Positions 22,081 through 32,680 of a DNA stretch of 64,000 bases are shown in pieces. The notes beneath the pieces were generated by a model. It was given only the letters and a program-made list of their open reading frames with translations. It did not search any database and was not told the DNA's origin. The translations under genes and the position numbers were made by a program. The DNA is taken from assembly GCA_963989385.1 (NCBI GenBank), contig OZ022502.1, positions 8,524,501-8,588,500 on the forward strand. The letters are read 5' to 3'. Source of the DNA: Ctena decussata (lineage: Eukaryota > Mollusca > Bivalvia > Lucinida > Lucinidae). Each line of letters starts with the position of its first letter. The stretch's first letter is position 1.

Positions 22081-23376
22081 CCCCCAACTTCGTAGAAGTT
22101 GAGGGGGCATATTGCTTTCGCATTGTCCGTTCGTCTGTCCGTCCGTTCGTCAGTGACATGTGATGCAGATATATTGCTTAAGAACCACTTGACATAGGGT
22201 TTTGAAATTTCATATATGGATAGATCATGAAAAATAAGCAGACCCGTATTTCATTTTTGCTCTGTCAGACTTGTACTTTTAGAGTTACCTCCCCTTTATC
22301 AAAATTTAAATGGAATCTTGTTACCACGATATCTCAAGAAGTGTTTAAGCTAGGATGATGATATTTAGTATACAGCTTTGGGGTAAGATGTACAAGAACT
22401 GATTAACTTTTGGGCAAATTCCGTCAAAAAAATGATTGAGTTATGCCCCTTGTTAGAATTTGGAATTTTTCCAACTTCTGAACCGCTTAATGTGGGAAGT
22501 TGATTTTTGGTATAAAAGTAGATCTTGATATGTAAAATATTTTGGTGAATGATAGAGAATTCTATGTTCTTAGATTATGGAGTTATTCACCCTGATAATC
22601 ATTACTTATGCAACTACTGGAAGCAAAAGCCATTGGAGCCAGGGTTTAGAAATTTTATATATGAATAGGTCATGAAAATTGAGTGAACCCGTATTTTTTT
22701 TACACCGTGAGACTTGTGCTTTTAGAGTTACCTCCCCTTTATCAAAGTTAAAGTGAAGTCTTGTTACCACGATATCTCAAGAAGTATTTGAGCTAGGATG
22801 ACGATATTTAATATACAGCTTTGGGGTAAGTTGTACAAGAATTGATTGACTTTTGAGCGAATTCCATGCAAAAATGATTGAGGTATGCCCCTTGTTTGAA
22901 TTTGGCAATTTTCCAACTTCTGAACCGCTTCATCTAGGAAACTGATTTTTGGTATACAAGTAGTTCTTGATAAATAAAATAGTTTGGTGAAGGTTAGAGA
23001 ACTCTATGTTCTTAGACTATGGAGTTATTCCCCCTGATAATAATTACTTAGGCAGCTACTGGGAGCAAGAACCACTGGGCCCAGGGTTTTGAAATTTTTT
23101 ATTTGAATAGGTCATGAAAATTGACTGGACCCATATTCTTTTTTCACTCCGTCAGACTTGTTCTTTTCGAGTTACCTCCCCTTCATCGATAGTAAAATGA
23201 AATCTTGTTACCATGATATCTCAAGAAGTATTTAAGCTAGGATGATGATATTTAGTATACAGCTTTTGGATGAGATGTACAAGAATTGATTTTCTTTTAA
23301 TTCCTTATAAAAATGATTGAGTTATGCCTCTTGTTTGAATTTGGCATTTTTCCAACTTCTAAAGTACATAACCTAG
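22081..23376 (+). repeat. Tandem repeat of about 440-bp units, left part
   Basis: Opens with the hairpin CCCCCAACTTC-GTA-GAAGTTGAGGGGG and a CGTTCGTCTGTCCGTCCG stretch (22126-22155). Each unit repeats GATATCTCAAGAAGTRTTTA (at about 22328, 22768 and 23214), CTTTGGGGTAAGATGTACAA, TTATGCCCCTTGTTTGAATT and TTCCAACTTCTGAACCGC. The third unit is cut at 23376 by the LTR element and resumes at 37392. Non-coding. Confidence 0.8.
23372..23376. other. Target-site duplication (left), CCTAG
   Basis: CCTAG immediately before TGTTACG of the first LTR; the same five bases follow the last LTR at 37387-37391. Removing one copy plus the insertion restores the interrupted tandem unit (..ACCTAGGAAGC..). Confidence 0.9.
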
Positions 23377-25653
23377 TGTTACGCAGAAGGTTTTACACTC
23401 GGTCGACACGGGTGTAGAGCCTTATGCGTCGCCAGGACGGCGGAGGGTGACTTCCGGTTAAAGGGTTATCTACCAGTGTATTACACTGACAAGGAAACTC
23501 TTAACAACGTTAGAATTTTTTGAAGTTTATATATAATGTAAATTCTATATACAACAATACAATTTACAACTGTCACAATTACAATAATATACAACACATA
23601 TCAGTTCATGTCGCTGGCCCAAGTAAGGTGTTTGTTTCAAATCTGTAATCGATTTGCGTACAATACGCAAATAGATTACCGTCTGACGTCAACACCATAC
23701 TCGGCTCAGCGCCATGAACTAAAGAAAATACAAAGAACAAAAAAAAACGTTAGTTTGAGCTCATACAAAAAAACAAGGCCTTATGTTGGTAGACTTCACT
23801 TCGTCGTTCCCTGGATCATGTCATGGGCCAGTCCATATATCATGAGGAACACCAACTTATATTAACACGTGCACGATTATATACTGGTCGCTCCCTGGAT
23901 CGTACCAGAGACCAGTCTAAATATAATATGACACACTTTAGTGGACGAACACTGTCCCACTTTCACCTCTGCAGTAATTACATCGATTTTGCCAATATTT
24001 TGTGCTTCCCGCCTCTGCTTAGGAATACATGCACAAGGACGTTGTAACTGCTCTACCCGGGTTGTTATTAACCTGGAGACGTATATCGAATCTCCAGGTG
24101 AGACGTGGCTCTAAGCCCTAACAGCTGACTGCCGGACTTGATGTGCCTAAAAATAACGAACTTACACTTAATACATTGTAACTACATAATAACAATACGT
24201 AAGACTTGGGTCTGTCTTGGAAATACCATACAACGCCCTCGGCGAATGCCGAGCATAACGTGCACACGCCAGCCGTGTCACTAGACACGACTCGCGCTCA
24301 CGATGTAAAGCTAAAAGTGTGCTTACCACTTCCGCCAATGAAGAAACGTAGATCCTACCACGCATGTGCGTCGAAGGAACTGACGTCAAACATTGTCAAG
24401 AAGTATACTGACGTCAACAGGCATTACCATGACATACCCCACATAAAACATGAATAATCTAAACAACGACCTATTTACATTAAATTGATTGACCAAAATC
24501 TAACTCGCATATGTATTAATTCATTTCTTTAAACTAAGCGTTAAACCATTTGCCATAGAATATAATAGCTGAATAAGCGTTTCTCACACATTTGGGATCA
24601 TAACGTTTGATCTGACATCATGACATCAATGATGTTATACCATATGACGCCGTCTAATGAAGGCAAATCAAACGCATGATGACCAAATGCTACCACTATA
24701 GCTTATGGAAAAAACCCTTAATGCGGTGCATGCTATGGCGTCAATTGACGTCACGAGTATATAAATTAGTTCCATTACAAATCAATCTACTTCTATAGGC
24801 CACGTATACGTGAAACTAATATAAAAAGTGCTGACGTCGCAATAACATGAATGCAACTGACGTCACATGAATAACATGAATACAACTGACGTCACTGGAC
24901 GTCAAATAGACGCACACCAGTGAAACTAATGTAAAAAGTGCTGACGTCGCAATAACATGAATGCAACTGACGTCACATGAATAACATGAATGCAACTGAC
25001 GTCACTGGACGTCAAATAGACGCACACCATTGCAACCAACATCAGTGATATAAACTATTTCTGTAATTTACAAAACTTCCTAATATACAAATACCATGCG
25101 CAGCATGGTCAGTATAAACAAAATTGGTCGACATATGCACAGCCTGATCACTGTCAACAAAATCAAATCAGTCGACACATATAATCATACCATATCAATC
25201 AGAAGTCACATTTTTCATTCTTAGCCAAACTATTCTAAATAAATATAATAAAATCTTACCATTCAGGTCTAAACTCAGAATCTGGGCACACAACAATATA
25301 ACATCCTCAGTATAAGAATTAAACAGCCACGTCTAACTTTTCAAGAAAAGATAGGCGTATAAATAGTATGCGTCTCACATTTAAATCATGGGACTCGAAT
25401 ATAAGCGTGCAGGTATTCACATTAAAATCATGCAACACGCTGTCCACAATCAAAAGACTCGTGCAGGTATTCACCTTAAAATCATGCAATACGCTGTCCA
25501 CGAGAGGTATTCACAAACAACCCATGCATAACGTAGCCACAATTTCCGTAAATGTTTTATTACTACAGTTGCCCTAAAAACTGTAGCTCTACTGATTTAA
25601 AGGATTAAAATGATTTCGACGACATAGTCCACGATCGGATCCATTTCGTAACA
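23377..25653 (-). repeat. LTR 1 (3' LTR of the composite)
   Basis: 2,277 bp, TGTTACG..CGTAACA, reading the same on both strands at the ends. It contains two 110-bp tandem units (24810-24919, 24920-25029), a 54-bp internal duplication near 25400-25500, and eight TGACGTCA palindromes. A minus-strand TATATAAA lies at about 23523-23530, where a promoter near the R region could be. Confidence 0.95.
24746..25004. promoter_or_regulatory. CRE-rich tandem enhancer-like block in LTR 1
   Basis: Perfect TGACGTCA palindromes at 24746, 24858, 24887, 24968 and 24997, with further half-matches (TGACGTCG, GACGTCA) between; three more perfect sites lie outside the block at 23684, 24381 and 24409. TGACGTCA is the consensus site of CREB/ATF bZIP factors. 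On the plus strand the first site is followed after four bases by TATATAAA (24758-24765). Equivalent sites occur in the other LTRs. Confidence 0.65.
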
Positions 25654-25667
25654 TAGGTTTCCCCTTA
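25654..25667 (-). other. Polypurine tract (copy A)
   Basis: On the minus strand AAGGGGAAACCTA abuts the start of LTR 1. Position and composition fit the second-strand primer of a minus-oriented LTR element. The second copy is at 31535-31548. Confidence 0.7.
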
Positions 25668-25793
25668 GGGAGAAAAAAACATAACAATGTTTCTTTTCTG
25701 AAATAGTACGAAATGCGATCGAATCGTAGGCTATGTCAAAACTGGAAAACTAGCTATATACACAACAACGGTGCGATGCATAACGTGGCCAAA

Positions 25794-26438
25794 CTATCTA
25801 CTAAGGTAGTCCGCACCCAAATTATCTTGGCCGCGGATAGCAACGATCCTGAATCTGTACGGCTGTAATTTCATGGCCCAACGCATGATTCGGGGATTGA
25901 GCACCTTAGCTGTCTGCATATAGGACAAAGGTTTGTGGTCAGTTTCAAGTAGGAACTCCGCCCCATACAGGTACTTACGAAATTTCTCAACACCCCAGAT
26001 TATACCCAAACATTCCTTTTCAATTACAGAGTAGTTCCTTCCCCGAGGTAACAATTTCTTGCTAGCATAAGCAATCGGCAAACGACCTTCACCTTCGAAT
26101 TCCTGAAGCAAAAATAGCTCCAAGACCAACGTCGGGGCATCTGTTCGGAGTACAAACGGGTTACCTTCTTGAAAAACAGGTAAGCGAAGAATAGGACTAG
26201 ACGTGAGCCTACTCTTCAGGGTTTGAAATGCCCTTTCATGCTGATCTTGCCAATCTTTGATAGAATTAGGTCTATCCCGTTTAGTTAAATCAGTCAGAGG
26301 AGAAGCTATGGATGAGAAATTTGGGATGAAACGACGGTAAAACCCAGCTAATCCCAGAAAATATTTAATTTGTCTTTTCGTACATGGACGAGGAGCATCT
26401 CTGATAGCCTGTATCTTGTCCTCTTGCGGTCGATAGTT
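25794..26438 (-). pseudogene. Gypsy reverse-transcriptase tail and RNase H (copy A)
   Basis: An open frame without a start codon. It begins at the edge of the ribozyme repeat with PQEDKIQAIRDAPRP and KYFLGLAGFYRRFIPNFSSI (the connection region of Gypsy reverse transcriptases) and continues into RNase H: FVLRTDA (first catalytic Asp), IAYASKKLLPRGRNYSVIEK (with the catalytic Glu), FLLETDHKPL (second Asp) and a terminal QDNLGADYLSR (last Asp). The usual DAS-DVGLGAILLQ stretch reads LVLELFLLQ because a one-base loss is compensated by a one-base gain about 25 bases later. The frame stops directly after RNase H, as expected if RNase H is the last pol domain. RNase H degrades RNA in RNA-DNA hybrids during reverse transcription. 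Confidence 0.85.
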
Positions 26439-26440
26439 TT

Positions 26441-26464
26441 AGCCGAAACTACGTAGTCTGGCCC
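26441..26464 (+). ncRNA. Truncated hammerhead ribozyme (3' part)
   Basis: AGCC-GAAA-CTACGTAG-TC-TGGCCC: the right half of stem II, the GAAA core, stem III, the cleavage triplet GTC and the 3' strand of stem I. The CTGACGA half is missing because the insertion starts here, so it cannot cleave on its own. Confidence 0.75.
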
Positions 26465-26799
26465 ATGTTCCTACTTCTGTATGTATTCTCTGCTCTTGAA
26501 GGAACTTTTTAAGATTTTAATTTTACCTCACTGCAGCTGGTGTTGTGCCGTGTGGCGGCCGTAAAAAGTCTCCCCGTACATCATCCATAGTGCAGATTAT
26601 ATTTTATTTACATCCTTTGAGATCAGAGGATAGATTCTGAGAAATCTAAAATTTGAGATCGATGTAGACTATTATTCTAGATCATCGTTGTTTATATTAT
26701 TTGGATCCTTTTGAAACTAATCAGTCTTTGAATCGACTGGCCAAATAAAATTAAGAAATTACAGTATGCATTTTCTAATTTCGTCACCAGATATTGTCA

Positions 26800-26845
26800 G
26801 GGCCACTGACGAGGCTTTATTAGCCGAAACTACGTAGTCTGGCCC
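26800..26845 (+). ncRNA. Type-I hammerhead self-cleaving ribozyme
   Basis: Complete core. Stem I GGGCCA pairs with TGGCCC (6 bp); CTGACGA matches the conserved CUGANGA; stem II GGCT-TTATT-AGCC; core GAAA; short self-complementary stem III CTACGTAG closed by the A15.1-U16.1 pair; cleavage triplet GTC with predicted cleavage between 26839 and 26840. Cleavage here and at 27220 releases a 381-nt RNA. Hammerheads with such short stem III usually act best as dimers, which the tandem layout allows. Confidence 0.85.
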
Positions 26846-27180
26846 ATGTTCCTACTTCTGTATGTATTCTCTGCTCTTGAAGGAACTTTTTAAGATCTTA
26901 ATTTTACCTCACTGCAGCTGGTGTTGTGCCGTGTGGCGGCCGTAAAAAGTCTCCCCGTACATCATCCATAGTGCAGATTATATTTTATTTACATCCTTTG
27001 AGATCAGAGGATAGATTCTGAGAAATCTAAAATTTGAGATCGATGTAGACTATTATTCTAGATCATCGTTGTTTATATTATTTGGATCCTTTTGAAACTA
27101 ATCAGTCTTTGAATCGACTGGCCAAATAAAATTAAGAAATTACAGTATGCATTTTCTAATTTCGTCACCAGATATTGTCA

Positions 27181-27226
27181 GGGTCACTGACGAGGCTTTA
27201 TTAGCCGAAACTACGTAGTCTGGCCC
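27181..27226 (+). ncRNA. Type-I hammerhead self-cleaving ribozyme
   Basis: Identical core to the one at 26800, with one base change in stem I (GGGTCA instead of GGGCCA) that leaves a G-U wobble with TGGCCC. Predicted cleavage between 27220 and 27221, exactly 381 nt after the previous site. Confidence 0.85.
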
Positions 27227-27278
27227 ATGTTCCTACTTCTGTATGTATTCTCTGCTCTTGAGGGAACTTTTTAAGATT

Positions 27279-27905
27279 TTAATTAAACTGGAATAAACCC
27301 TTAGGCGTTTCAAATGCTGTCAAAGGTTTAGACCTTTCAGTAAGACTGACTTGCCAATAACCCTTACTCAGGTCCATCTTTGTAAAGAATCTATGTCCCG
27401 ACATTTTATTGATAACCTCCTCCATATTTGGCATAGGTTCTGCATCGAATTCCGTCACTTTGTTAAGCTTCCGGAAGTCGATACAGAATCTAACTGATCC
27501 GTCTTTCTTCGGAACTAGGACAACAGGAGATGAATACGGTGAAATCGACGGCTCGATTACCCCTAAATCTAACATATCTTGTATCTCCGTCTCCATGACG
27601 TTACGCGTCTTATACGGGATAGAATAACCTTTCGTCCGTATGGGTTCTGACGTGAGTAGTTTGATATCGTGCTGTATTTGATCAGTTCGACCGGGTAAAC
27701 TTGATAGTACATCCGGGTACTGTTTAATCAACGCTTCAACCTCCATAAGTTGTTCTGACGTTAACGTATCTGAGATACTGACGTCATTATAAGTTTCCGG
27801 TTCTTTAGCTGTCGGAAAAGCACAATCATCAAGAGAAAATTCATCACTACCATCGTCATCAACCGACTCTGTAGTCTCAGTCGACAATAAACAATGTGAC
27901 GGCAC
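27279..27905 (-). pseudogene. Gypsy reverse transcriptase, N-terminal half (copy A)
   Basis: Fingers and palm start of a Ty3/Gypsy reverse transcriptase: PGRTDQIQHDIKLLTSEPIR, YRT-like TKGYSIPYKTR, EIQDMLDLGVIEPSISPYSS, VVLVPKKDGSVRFCIDFRKL and KMDLSKGYWQV (with the first catalytic Asp). The frame ends at GLFQFN where the ribozyme repeat begins; the segment with the YxDD active site is gone. The N-terminal 60 residues are acidic linker (ESVDDDGSDEFSLDD). It lies one frame off the integrase fragment and overlaps it, so a single indel near 27910 splits an originally continuous pol. No real start codon. Confidence 0.9.
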
Positions 27906-28330
27906 ACTACCCGTTCGACATATTGTTTCAGCATATTAGCATGATATGTACTCACGACACCATTGACGTCGATTTTATAGTCCATTCTATTCACCACCTC
28001 TACTACTTCATATGGACCCTTCCACTGCAATAACAGTTTATTACTGTCAGTTGGCTGTAATAACAGTACTTTATCTCCCACGTTAAATTTACGCGACCTA
28101 GCGCGTTTGTCATAATAAGCCTTTTGCTTTACTTGTACTTGCCGTAAATTATCATGTGCTAACTTACACGTCTGCTCTAACCGTTCTCTCAACTCAATTA
28201 CGTACTGGTACGTAGACAGAACCTGCTCATCCTGTACCTCTTCAGACCATAATTCACGTAATATTGCCATAGGGCCCTTAACGTTACGTCCGTATAACAA
28301 TTGATCCATGACGCTTAACGTAATGCTCAC
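27761..28330 (-). pseudogene. Gypsy integrase C-terminal domain (copy A)
   Basis: The first 140 codons are the C-terminus of a retrotransposon integrase: LYGRNVKGPMAILRELW, LRERLEQTCKLAHDNL, QKAYYDKRARSRKFNVGDKV and the GPY/F module LLQWKGPYEVVEVVN..YHANMLKQYVER. The zinc finger and the DDE catalytic core that should precede it are absent; the 900 bases up to the LTR show no gag or protease frame. After YVER the frame shifts and the last 50 codons are meaningless. It lies upstream of the reverse transcriptase, the reverse of the usual Gypsy order and like the Gmr1 group. Confidence 0.85.
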
Positions 28331-29226
28331 GTTAATTTAACTGAAACCGACGTTCACTTATAGTCACACACGTTAACTAAAACGTTAACAATAATAATAT
28401 CAAACTAATCCAACTAAAACGTTGATAAATTAGTATACTCGCGATCTAGACGTAGCTATTAAAGTTACGTTCATAACAGACCGGAAATGACATCATAAAC
28501 TGACGTTGACTTTGCCGAGAATTACTTTTCACTTTCAAATGACACAATTAGATGACGTAAATAACCCACATTACAATTACGCCCAACTTGATCTAGCGTA
28601 TCGGATATACAAACGTAACGTATGTAACGCAACGTATTAACACTGACGCGACAACTGTACGTCCTACATTACAAAACCTTATACGATACCAACGGTAAAT
28701 CAAACTTAAGATTCTGCTATTAGGTTTAATTAATTGTAACGATATTATATAACGTTACGGGTGACCTACGTTACTAAATCAGGACATAAAATGGACCTCA
28801 GTAACGGTTACGACACTACGTACAAACATTTGAATTAATGAACTAACAGATTGTCATGCAACAGCAGTGTCAAGGTACTCAAATGGACCTTAAAACTAAA
28901 TATGTATCATCCGTTCCAAGATAATTCAGGTCTATATACCTCAGTTTCCCCACTCAGATATGCAACCTGTTACATTCTATCACAAATTACTGCATGGGCT
29001 ATCGCACTTCATCACGCAGGGAATAAGGATAGTTGACCTTAATTGAGTGTAGGTTACATTTACAAAGAATTTAGTGGCAAAATTGCTCCCCTAAAATTCA
29101 CAGCCTTACGTCACCTTAGAAAAGAACAATCAGAAAGTCAATAATAATAAAAAAAATGTCTGACAAAATTGTGCCTAGATTCTGTATATATTGTCAATGT
29201 GTTACACTGGCAGATATTAACCGGAA
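28331..29226. other. Non-coding 5' part of internal region A
   Basis: About 900 bp where gag, protease and the integrase core would be expected. No frame with such domains on the minus strand. Rich in ACGTTA/TAACGT words. Probably leader sequence left by a large deletion. Confidence 0.5.
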
Positions 29227-29253
29227 ATCAAATCCCGTTACTTCATGACACCA
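29227..29253 (-). other. Primer binding site (copy A)
   Basis: Directly after the LTR on the minus strand: TGGTGTCATGAAGTAACGGG. It starts with TGG, complementary to the CCA end of a tRNA, and resembles the complement of a metazoan tRNA-Leu 3' end with one extra base. Same sequence at 35108-35134. Confidence 0.6.
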
Positions 29254-31534
29254 TGTTACGCAGAAGGTTTTACACTCGGTCGACACGGGTGTAGAGCCTT
29301 ATACGTCGCCAGGACGGCGGAGGGTGACTTCCGGTTAAAGGGTTATCTACCAGTGTATTACACTGACAAGGAAACTCTTAACAACGTTAGAATTTTTTGA
29401 AGTTTATATATAATGTAAATTCTATATACAACAATACAATTTACAACTGTCACAATTACAATAAAATACAACACATATCAGTTCATGTCGCTGGCCCAAG
29501 TAAGGTGTTTGTTTCAAATCTGTAATCGATTTGCGTACAATACGCAAATAGATTACCGTCTGACGTCAACACCGTACTCGGCTCAGCGCCATGAACTAAA
29601 GAAAATACAAAGAACAAAAAAAAAACGTTAGTTTGAGCTCATACAAAAAAAAAACAAGGCCTTATGTTGGTAGACTTCACTTCGTCGTTCCCTGGATCAT
29701 GTCATGGGCCAGTCCATATATCATGAGGAACACCAACTTATATTAACACGTGCACGATTAATTATACTGGTCGCTCCCTGGATCGTACCAGAGACCAGTC
29801 TAAATATAATATGACACACTTTAGTGGACGAACACTGTCCCACTTTCACCTCTGCAGTAATTACATCGATTTTGCCAATAGTTTGTGCTTCCCGCTTCTG
29901 CTAGGAATACATGCACAAGGACGTTGTAACTGCTCTACCCGGGTTGGTATTAACCTGGAGACGTATATCGAATCTCCAGGTGAGACGTGGCTCTAAGCCC
30001 TAACAGCTGACTGCCGGACTTGATGTGCCTAAAAATAACTAACTTACACTTAATACATTGTAACTACATAATAACAATACGTAAGACTTGGGTCTGTCTT
30101 GGAAATACCATACAACGCCCTCGGCGAATGCCGAGCATAACGTGCACACGCCAGCCGTGTCACTAGACACGACTCGCGCTCACGATGTAAAGCTAAAAGT
30201 GTGCTTACCACTTCCGCCAATGAAGAAACGTAGACCTACCACGCATGTGCGTCGAAGGATCTGACGTCAAACATTGTCAAGAAGTATACTGACGTTAACA
30301 GGCATTACCATGACATACCCCACATAAAACATGAATAATCTAAACAATGACCTATTTACATTAAATTGATTGACCAAAATCTAACTCACATATGTATTAA
30401 TTCATTTCTTTAAACTAAGCGTAATACCATTTGCCATAGAATATAATAGCTGAATAAGCGTTTCTCACACATTTGGGATCATAACGTTTGATCTGACATC
30501 ATGACATCAATGATGTTATACCATATAACGCCGTCTAATGAAGGCAAATCAAACGCATGATGACCAAATGCTACCATTATAGCTTATGGAAAAAACCCTT
30601 AATGCGGTGCATGCTATGGCGTCAATTGACGTCACGAGTATATAAATTAGTTCCATTACAAATCAATCTACTTCTATAGGCCACGTATACGTGAAACTAA
30701 TATAAAAAGTGCTGACGTCGCAATAACATGAATGCAACTGACGTCACATGAATAACATGAATACAACTGACGTCACTGGACGTCAAATAGACGCACACCA
30801 GTGAAACTAATGTAAAAAGTGCTGACGTCGCAATAACATGAATGCAACTGACGTCACATGAATAACATGAATGCAACTGACGTCACTGGACGTCAAATAG
30901 ACGCACACCATTGCAACCAACATCAGTGATATAAACTATTTCTGTAATTTACAAAACTTCCTAATATACAAATACCATGCGCAGCATGGTCAGTATAAAC
31001 AAAATTGGTCGACATATGCACAGCCTGATCACTGTCAACAAAATCAAATCAGTCGACACATATAATCATACCATATCAATCAGAAGTCACATTTTTCATT
31101 CTTAGCCAAACTATTCTAAATAAATATAATAAAATCTTACCATTCAGGTCTAAACTCAGAATCTGGGCACACAACAATATAACATCCTCAGTATAAGAAT
31201 TAAACAGCCACGTCTAACTTTTCAAGAAAAGATAGGCGTATAAATAGTATGCGTCTCACATTTAAATCATGGGACTCGAATATAAGCGTGCATGTATTCA
31301 CATTAAAATCATGCAACACGCTGTCCACAATCAAAAGACTCGTGCAGGTATTCACCTTAAAATCATGCAATACGCTGTCCACGAGAGGTATTCACAAACA
31401 ACCCATGCATAACGTAGCCACAATTTCCGTAAATGTTTTATTACTACAGTTGCCCTAAAAACTGTAGCTCTACTGATTTAAAGGATTAAAATGATTTCGA
31501 CGACATAGTCCACGATCGGATCCATTTCGTAACA
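29254..31534 (-). repeat. LTR 2 (middle, recombinant)
   Basis: 2,281 bp. In its left part it shares many bases with LTR 3 against LTR 1 (for example TTATACGTC, ATAAAATAC, AATAGTTTG, AACTAACTT, GGATCTGACG). In its right part it mostly agrees with LTR 1 against LTR 3 (TTTCAAGAAAAG, ATTACTACAG, no loss of the 29-bp CRE block). Confidence 0.95.
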
Positions 31535-31548
31535 TAGGTTTCCCCTTA
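31535..31548 (-). other. Polypurine tract (copy B)
   Basis: Same AAGGGGAAACCTA sequence as in copy A, abutting LTR 2 on the minus strand. Confidence 0.65.
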
Positions 31549-31674
31549 GGGAGAAAAAAACATAACAATGTTTCTTTTCTGAAATAGTACGAAATGCGAT
31601 CGAATCGTAGGCTATGTCAAAACTGGAAAACTAGCTATATACACAACAACGGTGCGATGCATAACGTGGCCAAA

Positions 31675-32319
31675 CTATCTACTAAGGTAGTCCGCACCCA
31701 AATTATCTTGGCCGCGGATAGCAACGATCCTGAATCTGTACGGCTGTAATTTCATGGCCCAACGCATGATTCGGGGATTGAGCACCTTAGCTGTCTGCAT
31801 ATAGGACAAAGGTTTGTGGTCAGTTTCAAGTAGGAACTCCGCCCCATACAGGTACTTACGAAATTTCTCAACACCCCAGATTATACCCAAACATTCCTTT
31901 TCAATTACAGAGTAGTTCCTTCCCCGAGGTAACAATTTCTTGCTAGCATAAGCAATCGGCAAACGACCTTCACCTTCGAATTCCTGAAGCAAAAATAGCT
32001 CCAAGACCAACGTCGGGGCATCTGTTCGGAGTACAAACGGGTTACCTTCTTGAAAAACAGGTAAGCGAAGAATAGGACTAGACGTGAGCCTACTCTTCAG
32101 GGTTTGAAATGCCCTTTCATGCTGATCTTGCCAATCTTTGATAGAATTAGGTCTATCCCGTTTAGTTAAATCAGTCAGAGGAGAAGCTATGGATGAGAAA
32201 TTTGGGATGAAACGACGGTAAAACCCAGCTAATCCCAGAAAATATTTAATTTGTCTTTTCGTACATGGACGAGGAGCATCTCTGATAGCCTGTATCTTGT
32301 CCTCTTGCGGTCGATAGTT
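31675..32319 (-). pseudogene. Gypsy reverse-transcriptase tail and RNase H (copy B)
   Basis: Same sequence and same defects as 25794-26438, including the compensating one-base loss and gain at the start of RNase H. The shared defect shows the error is older than the duplication of the internal region. Confidence 0.85.
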
Positions 32320-32680
32320 TTAGCCGAAACTACGTAGTCTGGCCCATGTTCCTACTTCTGTATGTATTCTCTGCTCTTGAAGGAACTTTTTAAGATTTTA
32401 ATTTTACCTCACTGCAGCTGGTGTTGTGCCGTGTGGCGGCCGTAAAAAGTCTCCCCGTACATCATCCATAGTGCAGATTATATTTTATTTACATCCTTTG
32501 AGATCAGAGGATAGATTCTGAGAAATCTAAAATTTGAGATCGATGTAGACTATTATTCTAGATCATCGTTGTTTATATTATTTGGATCCTTTTGAAACTA
32601 ATCAGTCTTTGAATCGACTGGCCAAATAAAATTAAGAAATTACAGTATGCATTTTCTAATTTCGTCACCAGATATTGTCA

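Larger units (their letters stand above)
26439..27284 (+). mobile_element. Tandem 381-bp hammerhead-ribozyme repeat (retrozyme-like), copy A
   Basis: A partial unit, two full 381-bp units (26459-26839 and 26840-27220 when cut at the predicted cleavage sites) and a partial third ending ..AAGATTTTAATT. The two full units differ at only two positions that I could see. Every junction is a type-I hammerhead motif on the plus strand. It has no coding capacity. It sits inside the reverse-transcriptase gene in antisense and replaces about 90 codons there. This architecture (short non-coding repeats in tandem with hammerheads) is that of animal retrozymes, thought to be mobilised by Penelope-like elements. 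The same right-hand end (..TTTTAATT) bounds the separate copy at 49639. Confidence 0.8.

Noticed and set aside
22081..23376. CRISPR-like array
   Set aside because: Repeat units of about 440 bp in eukaryotic DNA with no spacer pattern; ordinary tandem repeat.
25319..25501. A 60-codon frame with DSVLHDF repeats, open in LTR 1, 2 and the solo LTR, with a partner frame on the other strand
   Set aside because: It results from a 54-bp duplication inside the LTR that is open on both strands; no domain, and it is not preserved better than surrounding LTR sequence.
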